The position numbers and the translations under genes are program-made. This document shows, piece after piece, positions 48,074 through 57,778 of a stretch of 64,000 nt of DNA (position 1 is the first letter of the stretch; each line of letters opens with the position of its first letter). A model generated the notes under the pieces. It searched no databases. It had not been told where the DNA came from and was given only the letters and a program-made list of their open reading frames with translations. Origin of the DNA: Streptomyces malaysiense (lineage in GTDB: Bacteria > Actinomycetota > Actinomycetes > Streptomycetales > Streptomycetaceae); contig NZ_LBDA02000007.1 of NCBI RefSeq assembly GCF_000980885.2, forward strand, positions 173,791-237,790. The letters run 5' to 3'.

Positions 48074-48934
48074 GTGACCGACATCGAGCGCGTCGGAGTC
48101 GTGGGCTGCGGCCAGATGGGCGCGGGCATCGCCGAGGTGTGCGCCCGCGCGGGCCTGGACGTGAAGGTCGCCGAGACCACCGGCGAGGCCCTGGAGATCG
48201 GCCGTACCCGGCTGTACAACTCCCTGTCCAAGGCGGCCGAGCGCGGCAAGATCTCCGAGGAGGAGCGGGACGCCACCCAGGCTCGGCTCAGCTTCACCAC
48301 GGACCTCGGCGAGTTCGCCGACCGGGACCTCGTGATCGAGGCGGTCGTGGAGAGCGAGGCCGTCAAGACGGAGATCTTCCAGGTCCTCGACCAGGTGGTG
48401 ACCCGGCCGGACGCGATCCTGGCCTCCAACACCTCCTCCATCCCGCTGGTGAAGCTCGCGGTCGCCACCTCGCGCCCGGACCATGTCGTGGGCATCCACT
48501 TCTTCAACCCGGCCCCGGTGCAGATGCTGGTCGAGCTGATCCCCGCGCTCACCACCAGCGAGGGCACCATCAGCCGCGCCCAGGTCTTCGCCGAGAAGAC
48601 GCTCGGCAAGCACGCGATCCGCGCCCAGGACCGCTCCGGCTTCGTGGTGAACGCGCTGCTCGTGCCGTACCTGCTCTCCGCGATCCGGATGTTCGAGTCG
48701 GGCATCGCCAGCCGCGAGGACATCGACAACGGCATGGAGATGGGCTGCGCCCACCCGATGGGCCCGCTGAAGCTGTCCGACCTGATCGGCCTGGACACCA
48801 TCGTCTCCATCGCCAACTCGATGTACGCCGAGTACAAGGAGCCGCTGTACGCCGCTCCCCCGCTGCTCCAGCGCATGGTCGAGGCGGGCCGGCTCGGCCG
48901 CAAGACCGGCTCGGGGTTCTACACCTACGGCTGA
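48074..48934 (+). CDS. 3-hydroxybutyryl-CoA dehydrogenase
   Basis: 286 residues. Rossmann motif VGVVGCGQMGAGIAE at the N-terminus, then VIEAVVESEAVK, ASNTSSI and the catalytic His region GIHFFNPAPVQMLVELI; the C-terminal domain ends LGRKTGSGFYTYG. It oxidises (S)-3-hydroxybutyryl-CoA to acetoacetyl-CoA with NAD(P), linking C4 fatty acid or PHB metabolism with precursor supply. GTG at 48074 follows AAGGGG. Ends at a strong terminator. Confidence 0.95.
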   Translation: MTDIERVGVVGCGQMGAGIAEVCARAGLDVKVAETTGEALEIGRTRLYNSLSKAAERGKISEEERDATQARLSFTTDLGEFADRDLVIEAVVESEAVKTEIFQVLDQVVTRPDAILASNTSSIPLVKLAVATSRPDHVVGIHFFNPAPVQMLVELIPALTTSEGTISRAQVFAEKTLGKHAIRAQDRSGFVVNALLVPYLLSAIRMFESGIASREDIDNGMEMGCAHPMGPLKLSDLIGLDTIVSIANSMYAEYKEPLYAAPPLLQRMVEAGRLGRKTGSGFYTYG

Positions 48935-48956
48935 TCACGCTCAGCTACGAAAAGAC

Positions 48957-48986
48957 GTGCCCGGCACCGGATTCGGTGCCGGGCAC
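48957..48986 (+). terminator. Terminator after 3-hydroxybutyryl-CoA dehydrogenase
   Basis: Perfect 13-bp inverted repeat GTGCCCGGCACCG/CGGTGCCGGGCAC with a four-base GATT loop, 23 bases after the stop codon. Confidence 0.85.
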
Positions 48987-49129
48987 ATCCATTTCGCACA
49001 CCGTGTGCGCGCCGGGCCCGCGGACGCCCGTCGCACACGCTCCCCACGCGACCACCAGGCGAGTTCACTCTTCATGCGCATGCAAGGGGGCGCGGAACCC
49101 CCCGTTCGACTACGGAAAGGAGTGGACCC

Positions 49130-49390
49130 TTGACCGGCGATCCGGAGCATCCCGTGGTCCATGGAGAACTCGCAGAGTTACGGCGCCGACTGGACGTGGC
49201 CTACGCCCGGGTCGAGGGCGGACTCGCACTGCTCGGCCATCGCACCGAGGAGACCGCCAAGGAGCTGGACGAGCTGAACTCCCGCATGGTCTCGCTGGAA
49301 CACGCGCGCTGGCCGCTGCCCTCGCTCGCCGCGCTGACCGCGCTCGGCGCGCTCGTGGTGACCATCTGGGGAGCGCTGCGCGCCCATTAG
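49130..49390 (+). CDS. Small coiled-coil tail-anchored membrane protein
   Basis: 86 residues: a charged helical stretch (about 10-55, ELAELRRRLDVAYARVEGGL and TEETAKELDELNSRMVSLE) that looks like a coiled coil, and one C-terminal membrane helix (64-83). Topology suggests anchoring in the membrane with the coil in the cytosol. No family known to me. TTG at 49130 follows AAGGAG by seven bases. It overlaps the convergent Nudix gene by four bases. Confidence 0.75.
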   Translation: MTGDPEHPVVHGELAELRRRLDVAYARVEGGLALLGHRTEETAKELDELNSRMVSLEHARWPLPSLAALTALGALVVTIWGALRAH

Positions 49391-49923
49391 CCCTCGGCGA
49401 GCCTGAGGTGGTGCAGCAGCAGCAACGCGGCCGCCATGTTGGCGGCCGGGACCTCTCCACGGGCGATCAGATCGGGGACGAGCTTGAGGGGCACCCACTC
49501 CCGGCGGTCCGACTCGAAGTCGTCCACGGGGTGCCCGAGGTACTCGCCCCGGTCGGACCAGTAGATGTGGTGCCGGGCGTCGGTGAGTCCGTTGGACGGC
49601 TCCACCGTCATCAGGTGGTGCAGGGGCCCCGGCCGCCAGCCGGTCTCCTCCTCCAGTTCCCGGGCGGCCGCGCCCGCGATGTCCTCGCCGTCCTCGACGA
49701 CACCCGCGGGCAGTTCCCAGCCCCAGCTGTCGGTGATGAAGCGGTGCCGCCAGAGCAGCAGGACCTCGTTGGCCTCGTTGACGACCGTGGCGACGGCCAC
49801 CGGACGCATCCGGATGAGGAAGTGGTCCAGATGCCGGCCGTCGGGCAGCTCGACATCTGCGAGATTGACGCTGAACCAGCGGTTTTCATACACCTTTTGC
49901 TCGTTCTGTTTCGTCCACTGCAT
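49387..49923 (-). CDS. Nudix hydrolase
   Basis: 178 residues. The Nudix box is complete: GVVEDGEDIAGAAARELEEE followed by TGW (G-x5-E-x7-REUxEE pattern). RMRPVAVATVVNEANEVLLLWRHRF and ELPAG upstream resemble ADP-ribose/nucleotide-sugar pyrophosphatases. It hydrolyses a nucleoside diphosphate linked to another moiety. ATG at 49921-49923. Confidence 0.92.
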   Translation of the reverse strand: MQWTKQNEQKVYENRWFSVNLADVELPDGRHLDHFLIRMRPVAVATVVNEANEVLLLWRHRFITDSWGWELPAGVVEDGEDIAGAAARELEEETGWRPGPLHHLMTVEPSNGLTDARHHIYWSDRGEYLGHPVDDFESDRREWVPLKLVPDLIARGEVPAANMAAALLLLHHLRLAEG

Positions 49924-49988
49924 GGTTCTGCCACCTTTCGGGGGGTAGGTGGCAATATCGCAGCAGTGGCCATGCGCCCACAGGGCGT

Positions 49989-51329
49989 CTACAGGGGCAC
50001 GCGCAGCGCCCCGTCGATGAGTTCGGCGGCCTCGGTGGTGCCGGGCGAGCCACAGCGCGCCAGGTGTTCGCGCACCGCGCGCAGCCGGTCGCGCAGCCGC
50101 TGGGACTCCATGCCGCGCGCCTGCTCGGCCATCTGCACGGCGGTGACCACGGCCTTCTCCGCGTTGCCCTGGCGCAGTTCGATGGTGCTGAGCATGGCCA
50201 GCCGGTGCACCCGGCCCCGGTCGTGGGCGGGGTTGTCCACGGCGGCCGCCGCGTGCTCCCGGGCGGCGGCGAGTTCACCCAGGCTGAGCAGCGCCTCGGC
50301 GACCTGCACATTGACCAGACCGGGCTGCACATAGCCGGTCTCGTCGGGTTCATGGCCGCGCCGGATGCGTTCGGCGGCGCTCTCCGCGCGCCGGATGCAG
50401 GCGAGGGCACTGCCCGCGTCGCCCAGATGCGCGTACGCCTTGGCCTGCATCGCGTACAGGTCGGAGGCGAGCGCGGGGGTGATGTGCCGTCCCGCGGCGC
50501 GCAGCGCGGCCTCCGCGAAGGCCACCGCCTGCCGGAACTCCCGCATGAACAGGGACTGGTTGACCAGCAGCGCTATGACGTAGGCGCCGAGTCCCCGGTC
50601 GCCGCTGGCCTTCGCCAGCCGCAGCGCCTGGTGGAAGTAGCGCTGGGCGAGTCCGTGCGCGTCCGAGTCGTACGCGCAGATCCCGGCGACGGCCACCAAC
50701 CCGCCGGTGGCGCGGTGCAGTTGGCGGCCGGTGGCGTCGGTGTAGCTGCCGCGCAGCAGGGGTGCCGCCTCGGCGTTGAGGAAGCCGACGATGCGGGTGC
50801 GGGTCGCGATGCCGCCGGCCTTGCGGTACATCTGCTCGTAGTGGGCGCGGGCCGCGCGCAGCGTCTCGATGTCGGCCGCCGTGACCCGGTGTCTGCCGCC
50901 CCGGGAGACATCGGTGTCCTCCGGCGGGTTCTCCCACTCCCATACCGGCATCACGGCGGGGGTGCCCGTGACGGCCGGGGCGCCCAGTACATGGGGGCGC
51001 TGCTGTTCGTCGGAGCGCCACAGGGCGGTGGCCCGCTCCACGAAGCCGGACAGGGTGCCGGCGGACGCGGTGCCGGGACGGCCGGGCACGCCGAGGCCGA
51101 TGTCGTCCAGGGTGACGGGGCGGTGCAGCCGGGCGGCCAGTACCTCGCAGATCAGGTCGGGCACCTGGCCGCGCGGCCGCTGGCCCTTCAACCACCGCGC
51201 CACGGCGGTGTGTTCGTAGCGGAGCGCGAGGCTCCGTCGGCGCCCTGCCTGGTTCACATGGGCGGCGAGACCGGCGTGCGAGATCCCCGCCTCGTCCAGG
51301 ATGGCGTCAAGGAGAGTGTTGGGCTGCAT
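49989..51329 (-). CDS. NsdA-like TPR regulatory protein
   Basis: 446 residues. The N-terminal 75 residues look like an XRE-type HTH (LDAILDEAGISHAGLAAHVN, TAVARWLKGQRPRGQVPDLICEVLAARL). The rest is alpha-helical with TPR-like repeats (about 160-430; ALRLAKASGDRGLGAYV, KAYAHLGDAGSALACIRRAE). This layout resembles the Streptomyces NsdA group of regulators that influence sporulation and antibiotic production; assignment is by memory and inference. Start ATG at 51327-51329. It is leftward, 65 bases upstream of the Nudix gene, so the two may be co-transcribed. Confidence 0.75.
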   Translation of the reverse strand: MQPNTLLDAILDEAGISHAGLAAHVNQAGRRRSLALRYEHTAVARWLKGQRPRGQVPDLICEVLAARLHRPVTLDDIGLGVPGRPGTASAGTLSGFVERATALWRSDEQQRPHVLGAPAVTGTPAVMPVWEWENPPEDTDVSRGGRHRVTAADIETLRAARAHYEQMYRKAGGIATRTRIVGFLNAEAAPLLRGSYTDATGRQLHRATGGLVAVAGICAYDSDAHGLAQRYFHQALRLAKASGDRGLGAYVIALLVNQSLFMREFRQAVAFAEAALRAAGRHITPALASDLYAMQAKAYAHLGDAGSALACIRRAESAAERIRRGHEPDETGYVQPGLVNVQVAEALLSLGELAAAREHAAAAVDNPAHDRGRVHRLAMLSTIELRQGNAEKAVVTAVQMAEQARGMESQRLRDRLRAVREHLARCGSPGTTEAAELIDGALRVPL

Positions 51330-51524
51330 GGAGTCGACCCCCGAGTACCTGGTTCCGTCAGCGTAGTGGCTGTGCCTTCACACGGGGTGTGAACCGAATG
51401 CCCGCATCCGGGGCGTGCGCGCGCTGTCGCGGAGCGTGGCCGGGCCGGTTCACTGGTGGTCCTCCTCGGGAGGCCCGCCAGGCCACCGGCTCCCCCTCCG
51501 ACAGCGGTGGTCTGGCGGGAACCA

Positions 51525-52589
51525 TCAGCCGTGCGTGGTGGTGGCCGGCCGGGCCGGCTCCCGCGCCTTCGCCGCCGGTCCCCGCTCGTTGCGCAGCACC
51601 AGCAGGGCCACGTCGTCGGTGGGGGTGCCACCGGTGTGCCGCAGCAGCGCGGTGAAGAGGGTCCGCAGCACCCGCTGGGGCGAGGCCGGTTGGTCCCGTA
51701 CGGCGGTGCGCAGCGCGTCGGGCAGGGCGAAGAACCGGCCCCTGGCGTCCCGGGCGTCCTCCGCGCCGTCGGTGAACAGCACCAGCGACTCGGCGGGCAG
51801 CAACGGCCGGCAGCGGTGCGGGGCGAGGTCGGCCGGGAGCGGGAACGGGCCCAGCGGGGGCAGCGGTTCGGCGCGGGTCAGGGGTTCGACGGCGGTGCCG
51901 GTGAGCCGGTAGGGCCAGGGGTGCCCGCAGTTGAGGGCGCCGAGCGCGCCGTCCCGGCCGATCTCCAGCAGCAGGACGGTGACGAACTCCTCGGCCACGG
52001 GGTGGTCGGGGTCCGCGGTACCGCCGGTCGAGGGGTGTTCGGCGCGGGCCCGTTCCCGCAGATGCCGGGCGAGCGCCCGCTCCAGTCTGCGCAGCACGCC
52101 GTCGAGCCGGGCCTCGTCGTGGGCGGCCTCGCGGAAGCTGCCGAGGAGGGCGGCGACGGTACCGAGGGCGTCCAGACCGTGCCCGCGTACGTCCCCCATC
52201 ACCACCCGCACCCCGTGCTCGGTGGCGATGACCTCGTACAGATCGCCCCCGACGCTCGCGCCCCGGTCCGCGGACAACTGGGCGGCGGCGACGCCGAGTC
52301 CGTCGAGCCGCGGGGGCGGCGGCCGCAGTACGACGCCCTGCGCCACCCGCGCCGCCCGCCGGGCCAGCCGTAGCTCCCGCAGCAGGGCGCGCCGCACATG
52401 GACCAGCAGTCCGATGCCCACGCCGAAGAACACGACGCTGGCGGCGATGCGGGCGCCGAGCCGCTCCTGTGTGGCGAGCGGGCAGCCGAACTTGTAGGCG
52501 ACGGCGAGCGCGCCCCAGAGAGTGGGAAGCACGGCGCCTCGTGCGGTGGGTGCCCGTGCCTTGATGCGGATCATGCCTCTGTCCCCCAT
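51525..52589 (-). CDS. SpoIIE/RsbU-type PP2C serine phosphatase with membrane anchor
   Basis: 354 residues. Two membrane segments near 18-35 and 45-65 precede the phosphatase (about 105-340): SVGGDLYEVI, VMGDVRGHGLDALGTVAALLG, FTDGAEDARDARG and DDVALLVL carry the metal-binding Asp residues. In Streptomyces such proteins dephosphorylate anti-anti-sigma factors. ATG at 52589 used; ATG at 52574 has an equally good GGGGA site. Two palindromes in its upstream region may regulate it. Confidence 0.9.
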   Translation of the reverse strand: MGDRGMIRIKARAPTARGAVLPTLWGALAVAYKFGCPLATQERLGARIAASVVFFGVGIGLLVHVRRALLRELRLARRAARVAQGVVLRPPPPRLDGLGVAAAQLSADRGASVGGDLYEVIATEHGVRVVMGDVRGHGLDALGTVAALLGSFREAAHDEARLDGVLRRLERALARHLRERARAEHPSTGGTADPDHPVAEEFVTVLLLEIGRDGALGALNCGHPWPYRLTGTAVEPLTRAEPLPPLGPFPLPADLAPHRCRPLLPAESLVLFTDGAEDARDARGRFFALPDALRTAVRDQPASPQRVLRTLFTALLRHTGGTPTDDVALLVLRNERGPAAKAREPARPATTTHG

Positions 52590-52684
52590 GGAGAGTCCCT
52601 GACAGAGCGGACGGACCGACCCCGAAAGGCCGGTCCGATTCTGTCGACGCCATGGCCCGGGAGGACTGGATCACCTCCGATGAC

Positions 52685-52698
52685 CACTCGAACGAGTG
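52685..52698. promoter_or_regulatory. Palindrome CACTCG-AA-CGAGTG upstream of the PP2C phosphatase
   Basis: Perfect 14-bp palindrome 96 bases upstream of the phosphatase start, 18 bases from an ARG-like palindrome. Protein bound unknown. Confidence 0.4.
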
Positions 52699-52715
52699 AG
52701 AAAGCGCAGGTGGGA

Positions 52716-52729
52716 GTGCATTTATGCAC
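52716..52729. promoter_or_regulatory. ARG-box-like palindrome GTGCAT-TT-ATGCAC
   Basis: Perfect 14-bp palindrome matching the ArgR half-sites seen at argG and argC, between pheT and the PP2C phosphatase gene and not near an arginine gene. Confidence 0.45.
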
Positions 52730-52768
52730 CAGCGCACGCCATGCCCGACGACGCGGGTGGCCGGACAC

Positions 52769-52808
52769 GGGCGCGCCCGGCCACGGAGGTCCGTGGCCGG
52801 GCGCGCCC
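52769..52808 (-). terminator. Terminator after pheT
   Basis: Perfect 19-bp inverted repeat GGGCGCGCCCGGCCACGGA and complement around a two-base centre, starting 13 bases past the pheT stop. The strongest hairpin of the window. Confidence 0.85.
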
Positions 52809-52821
52809 CGCGTTACGACGG

Positions 52822-55338
52822 TCAGCCGCGCAGCACGGCTCCGGTGCGCTCGCCGGCCAGGGCGACGGCCGCGTCCCGGGCCGCCGACGCCTCGTCCACC
52901 GTCAGCGTCCGGTCGGGGGCGCGGAAGCGCAGCGCGTACGCCAGCGACTTACGGCCCTCGCCCAGCTGCTCGGCGTTCTCGTAGACGTCGAACAGCCGGA
53001 TGGCCTCCAGCAGTTCACCGGCACCGGCGCGCAGCGCGGCCTCGACCTCGGCCGCCGGCACCGGCTTGTCGACCACGAGGGCGACGTCCTGCGTGGCGAC
53101 CGGGAAGGAGGAGATGCCCGGCGCCATCGGGACGCCGTCGCCGGCCTCCTCCAGGGCGTCCAGGTCCAGCTCCATCGCGCAGGTGCGCTCGGGCAGGCCC
53201 AGCGCCTTGACGACGCGGGGGTGCAGCTCGCCCGCGTGACCCACGACCCGCTCGGCGCCGTCCGCCACGACGAGCAACTCGGCGCAGCGGCCCGGGTGCC
53301 AGGGGCCGTACCGGCCCTTGCGCACGACGAGTTCGGCACCGGCCTCACGGGCCACGGTGCGCGCGGCCTCGACGGCGTCGGCCCAGTCGGCCGGACGGCC
53401 CTTGCCCCACCAGCCGGCCTGCTCACGGGCGCCCGTGAGGACGACGGCGGCGTGCCGCGGCTGCTCGGGCAGCGCGGCGTTCAGCGCCGCGATCTCCTCC
53501 TCGGTGGGACGCCGGTCCACCGGCAGGTGCCCGGCGGCCTGGCGCTCCTCGCGCGGGTGGAAGACCAGACCGGTCTCGAACAGGGCCAGGTCGTGCCCGC
53601 CGCGGCCGGTGTTGCGCCGCAGCGCGCCCAGCAGGCCCGGCAGCAGCGTCGTACGGAGCGCGGGCTCCTCGTCGCTGAGCGGGTTGACCAGCTTGACGAC
53701 CCGGCGGGCCGGGTCGTCCGCGTCCAGGCCGAGCTGGTCGAAGACCTGCTCGCCGAGGAACGGGTAGTTCAGCGCCTCGACGTAGCCGGCGCCGGCCAGC
53801 GCGCGGCCGATGCGGCGGTGCAGCCGCTGGCGGGCGGTCAGACCGCGGCCCGCCGGGGGCGCCGGCAGCGTGGCGGGCAGGTTCTCGTAGCCCTCCAGGC
53901 GGATGACCTCTTCGGCGAGGTCGTTCGGGTCCGTCAGATCGGGCCGCCAGGACGGCACGGTGACGATCAGCTCGTCCTGGCCGTAGACGTCGCAGCCGAC
54001 CTCCTGGAGGCGGCGCACGACGGTCTCGCGGCCGTAGGTGACGCCCGCGACCTTGTCCGGGTGGTCCGCCGGGACAGTGACGGTGCGCGGCGCGGAGGGC
54101 GCGACGACCTCGGTGACGCCGGCCTCGGCGGTGCCGCCCGCGAGCAGCACCAGCAGGTCCACGGTGCGCTGTGCGGCGGCGGCCGCGGCGGCCGGGTCCA
54201 CCCCGCGCTCGAAGCGGCGGGACGCCTCGGACAGCAGCTTGTGGCGGCGGGCCGTGCGGGCGACGGAGATCGCGTCGAAGTGGGCCGCCTCGATGACGAC
54301 CTCGGTGGTCGCGTTCTCCGCGTCCTCGCCGTGGTCGGCGATCTCGGTGTTGGCGCCGCCCATCACGCCGGCGAGGCCGATGGGGCCGCGCTCGTCGGTG
54401 ATGACCAGGTCCTCGGCGTGCAGCTCGCGCTCGACGCCGTCCAGGGTGACGAGCTTCTCGCCCTCCTCGGCCCGGCGCACGCCGATGGGGCCCTGGACCG
54501 AGGAGCGGTCGTAGGCGTGCAGCGGCTGGCCCAGCTCCATCATCACGTAGTTGGTGATGTCGACGGCCAGCGAGATCGGGCGCATGCCGACCTTCTGGAG
54601 CCGGCGCTGGAGCCAGAGCGGCGAGCGGGCCTCGGGGCGCAGACCGGTGACGGTGCGCGCGGTGAAGCGGTCGCAGCCGAACGGGTCGGAGACCTGGACC
54701 GGGTAGCCGTACGCGTTGGGCGCGGGCACGTCGATCAGCGCGGGGTCGCGCAGCGGCAGGCCATAGGCGATGGCGGTCTCGCGGGCGACGCCGCGGATGG
54801 ACAGGCAGTCGCCGCGGTTGGCGGTGACGGCGATGTCCAGGACCTCGTCCACCAGCTCCAGGAGCCCGATGGCGTCCTTGCCCGGCTCGGTCTCCGGCGG
54901 CAGCACGATGATGCCGTGGGTGCTGTCCTCGCCCATGCCCAGCTCGTCGCTGGAGCAGATCATGCCGTGCGAGACCTTGCCGTAGGTCTTGCGCGAGGCG
55001 ATGGAGAAGCCGCCGGGCAGGGTGGCGCCGGGCAGCACCACGACGACCTTGTCGCCGACCGCGAAGTTGCGGGCGCCGCAGACGATCTCCTGGGGCTCAC
55101 CGGTGCCGTTGGCCTGGCCGACGTCGACGGTGCAGAAGCGGATCGGCTTCTTGAAGCCCTCCAGCTCCTCGATGGTCAGCACCTGGCCGACGACCAGCGG
55201 GCCCTTGAGGTCGGCTCCGAGCTGCTCGACGGTCTCGACCTCCAGACCGGCCGAAATGAGCTTGGCCTGGACGTCACGGCCGGTCTCGGTGGCCGGCAGG
55301 TCGACGTACTCCCGCAGCCAAGAAAGCGGGACCCGCAT
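52822..55338 (-). CDS. pheT: Phenylalanyl-tRNA synthetase beta chain
   Basis: 838 residues, the usual length. Domain order: N-terminal piece [19 protein letters not shown]-like tRNA-binding domain (about 40-150), B3/4 editing domain (about 215-390), B5 (about 405-475), catalytic-like core, and FDX-ACB anticodon-binding domain (about 745-838). With PheS it forms the alpha2-beta2 enzyme. Its ATG overlaps the pheS TGA by one base. Confidence 0.97.
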   Translation of the reverse strand: MRVPLSWLREYVDLPATETGRDVQAKLISAGLEVETVEQLGADLKGPLVVGQVLTIEELEGFKKPIRFCTVDVGQANGTGEPQEIVCGARNFAVGDKVVVVLPGATLPGGFSIASRKTYGKVSHGMICSSDELGMGEDSTHGIIVLPPETEPGKDAIGLLELVDEVLDIAVTANRGDCLSIRGVARETAIAYGLPLRDPALIDVPAPNAYGYPVQVSDPFGCDRFTARTVTGLRPEARSPLWLQRRLQKVGMRPISLAVDITNYVMMELGQPLHAYDRSSVQGPIGVRRAEEGEKLVTLDGVERELHAEDLVITDERGPIGLAGVMGGANTEIADHGEDAENATTEVVIEAAHFDAISVARTARRHKLLSEASRRFERGVDPAAAAAAAQRTVDLLVLLAGGTAEAGVTEVVAPSAPRTVTVPADHPDKVAGVTYGRETVVRRLQEVGCDVYGQDELIVTVPSWRPDLTDPNDLAEEVIRLEGYENLPATLPAPPAGRGLTARQRLHRRIGRALAGAGYVEALNYPFLGEQVFDQLGLDADDPARRVVKLVNPLSDEEPALRTTLLPGLLGALRRNTGRGGHDLALFETGLVFHPREERQAAGHLPVDRRPTEEEIAALNAALPEQPRHAAVVLTGAREQAGWWGKGRPADWADAVEAARTVAREAGAELVVRKGRYGPWHPGRCAELLVVADGAERVVGHAGELHPRVVKALGLPERTCAMELDLDALEEAGDGVPMAPGISSFPVATQDVALVVDKPVPAAEVEAALRAGAGELLEAIRLFDVYENAEQLGEGRKSLAYALRFRAPDRTLTVDEASAARDAAVALAGERTGAVLRG

Positions 55339-56459
55339 CAGATCTCCATCCCGAAGGGCCGGGTGAACCGGACGTCACCCTCGACCATGTCTCGCATGTC
55401 TTCGACGTTGTGGCGGAACATCAGCATCCGCTCGATGCCGAACCCGAAGGCGAAGCCGCTGTACTTCTCCGGGTCGACACCGCAGGCGGTGAGCACCCGC
55501 GGGTTGACCATGCCGCAGCCGCCCAGTTCGATCCAGCCCTCGCTGGAGCAGGTGCGGCAGGGGCGGTCGGGGTTCCCGACGGACTCGCCCTTGCACACGT
55601 AGCAGAGCATGTCCATCTCGGCGCTCGGCTCGGTGAAGGGGAAGAAGTTCGGGCGCAGCCGGGTCTTCATGCCCTCGCCGAACAGGGACTGGACCATGTG
55701 GTCCAGGGTGCCCTTGAGGTCGGCCATGGTCAGGCCCTCGTCCACGGCGAGCAGCTCGACCTGGTGGAAGACGGGCGTGTGCGTGGCGTCCAGCTCGTCG
55801 GTGCGGTACACGCGGCCGGGGCAGATCACGTAAACCGGCAGGTCGCGGCCGAGCAGCGAGCGGATCTGCACGGGCGAGGTGTGGGTGCGCATGACCACAC
55901 CCGACTCGGCGCCGCCGTCCGGACCCTGCACGAAGAACGTGTCGGCCTCGCCGCGGGCCGGGTGGTCGGGGCCGATGTTCAGGGCGTCGAAGTTGAACCA
56001 CTCGGCCTCGGCCTGGGGGCCCTCGGCGACCTCGTAGCCCATGGCAACGAAGATGTCCTCGATGCGCTCCGACAGCGTGGTCAGCGGGTGCCGGGCACCG
56101 GCCGGGACGCGGTCGTAAGGCAGCGTGACGTCGACGTCCTCCTCGACGAGCACCCGGGCGTCGCGCTCGGCCTCCAGCTCGGTCTGGCGGGCGGCGAGCC
56201 CCTTGTTGACCGCGCCGCGGGCCATGCCGACGCGCTTGCCGGCCTCGGCCTTGGCGTGCGGGGGCAGGGCGCCGATCTCGCGGTTGGCGAGCGAGAGCGC
56301 GGACGCCGGGCCGGTGTGGGCGACCTTGGCCTCATGGAGCGCGTCGAGGGAGTCCGCGGCGGCGAAGGCGGCGAGCGCCTCGTCCCGCATGCGCTCGATC
56401 TCTTCCGGTTTCAACGCCTCGACCTCGACAGGGTCGTACGACTTATTGGGTGCCGACAT
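55338..56459 (-). CDS. pheS: Phenylalanyl-tRNA synthetase alpha chain
   Basis: 373 residues, class-II synthetase. An N-terminal coiled coil (about 1-110) precedes the catalytic core: [47 protein letters not shown] and motif 3 [12 protein letters not shown]. It charges tRNA-Phe. The 138-bp upstream gap has a TAGACT -10-like box near its distal end. I saw no Phe-rich attenuator peptide or T-box. Confidence 0.97.
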   Translation of the reverse strand: MSAPNKSYDPVEVEALKPEEIERMRDEALAAFAAADSLDALHEAKVAHTGPASALSLANREIGALPPHAKAEAGKRVGMARGAVNKGLAARQTELEAERDARVLVEEDVDVTLPYDRVPAGARHPLTTLSERIEDIFVAMGYEVAEGPQAEAEWFNFDALNIGPDHPARGEADTFFVQGPDGGAESGVVMRTHTSPVQIRSLLGRDLPVYVICPGRVYRTDELDATHTPVFHQVELLAVDEGLTMADLKGTLDHMVQSLFGEGMKTRLRPNFFPFTEPSAEMDMLCYVCKGESVGNPDRPCRTCSSEGWIELGGCGMVNPRVLTACGVDPEKYSGFAFGFGIERMLMFRHNVEDMRDMVEGDVRFTRPFGMEI

Positions 56460-56597
56460 CTCTTCCCGTGCTTCCGATTGGCTGGCGGATGGTCCCCGTC
56501 ACCGACTCGTCTCGACTCGCGAGGGCCGCGTGAAGGACACAAAGGTGCCAAAGGCCGAGTCTAACGGGGTGGAGCTGTACGAAGAGCCCGCGGGCCG

Positions 56598-57728
56598 CTA
56601 GGCGAGATACGCCGGGGCGCTCACGGGCAACGTAAATCGGAACTCGGCGCCGCCGCCGCGGGCGCGGCCGACCGTGATGGTCCCGCCGTGGGCCTCGACG
56701 AGGCCCTTGACGATGTACAGCCCGAGTCCGGTGCCGCCGCGCTTGCTGCCCCGCCAGAAGCGGGTGAAGACGCGGTTCATGGACTCCTCCGGGATGCCGG
56801 ACCCCTCGTCGCTCACCGTGACCGACGTGCCGGCCTCCTCGCCCTCGCGGGGGGACGCCGTGGGCGTGATGTCGATGGTGACGGTTCCCTCGCCGTGGCG
56901 CACCGCATTTTCCAGCAGGTTGCTGAGCACCTGGTCGATCTTGTCGGGGTCGGCCCACAGATCGGGCAGCGGCTGCTCGATGCGCAGCAGGAAGCGTCCG
57001 GCGCTCTGTCCGGCGGCGACGTACGCCTGGATGTGGCGGGAGACGGCGGCCCCTATGTCGACGGGCTGCCTGCGCACCTCCAGGCGCCCCGAGTCGATCC
57101 GGGAGATGTCCAGCAGCTCGGCGATGAGCCGGGTGACCCGGTCGGCGTCCGCGTCGACGGTCTCCAGCATCAGCCGCTTCTGGTCGTCGGTGAACCGCTC
57201 CCACTTGGCGAGCAGGGTGGCGGTGAAACCCTTGACGGAGGTCAGCGGGGAGCGCAGCTCGTGGGCGACGGTGGCGATCAGCTCGGCGTGGCTGCGCTCG
57301 GTGCGGCGGCGGGCCTCGGTGTCCCGCAGGCAGATGATCAGCCGGTGCACGGGGCCGAGGGGCGCGGTGCGGACGTACCGGGCGGTGACGAGCACCTCCC
57401 GGCCGCCGGGCAGCAGCAGATTGCGCTCGGGCTGCCGGGTCCTTGTGGAGAGACCCCCGTAGGGGTCGGTGAGCTGCCACCAGCGGCGCCCCTCCAGGTC
57501 CTCTAACGGCAGCGCCTTCTCCAGCGGCCGGCCGAGGGCCTCGTCGGCGGGGACGGCGGTGATCCGCTCCGCGGCCGCGTTGAACCCGACGACGCGTCCC
57601 CGCTCGTCGGCGACCACCAGTCCGTCGGGCAGCTGGTCGGGGGCGAGTCCGCCCGCACCGCACGAGGACGCGGGCGCGTCCCACGTGTCCCGTCCCTCAG
57701 GCCCGGTGCTCGTGCCGGCCACACTCAT
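56598..57728 (-). CDS. Soluble PAS-domain histidine kinase
   Basis: 376 residues, no membrane helix. The PAS domain (about 30-140; LPDGLVVADERGRVVGFNAAAERITAV) precedes HisKA (VAHELRSPLTSVKGFTATLL) and HATPase (LSNLLENAVRHGEG, DEGSGIPEESM, GGTGLGLYIVKGL). No response regulator is adjacent. It lies between the SpoU methylase and pheS on one strand, 50 bases downstream of the methylase, so it is likely transcribed with translation genes. ATG at 57726-57728 chosen over an upstream frame without ribosome site. Confidence 0.92.
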   Translation of the reverse strand: MSVAGTSTGPEGRDTWDAPASSCGAGGLAPDQLPDGLVVADERGRVVGFNAAAERITAVPADEALGRPLEKALPLEDLEGRRWWQLTDPYGGLSTRTRQPERNLLLPGGREVLVTARYVRTAPLGPVHRLIICLRDTEARRRTERSHAELIATVAHELRSPLTSVKGFTATLLAKWERFTDDQKRLMLETVDADADRVTRLIAELLDISRIDSGRLEVRRQPVDIGAAVSRHIQAYVAAGQSAGRFLLRIEQPLPDLWADPDKIDQVLSNLLENAVRHGEGTVTIDITPTASPREGEEAGTSVTVSDEGSGIPEESMNRVFTRFWRGSKRGGTGLGLYIVKGLVEAHGGTITVGRARGGGAEFRFTLPVSAPAYLA

Positions 57729-57778
57729 CCCCGTACCCCACCTCTCATACGGCGCAGGGCCCCGAGCTGGCCACCCTA

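Noticed and set aside
51330..51524. Possible tRNA between the TPR regulator and the PP2C gene
   Set aside because: A GGTTCAC-like T-loop string is present, but no cloverleaf stems could be paired around it.
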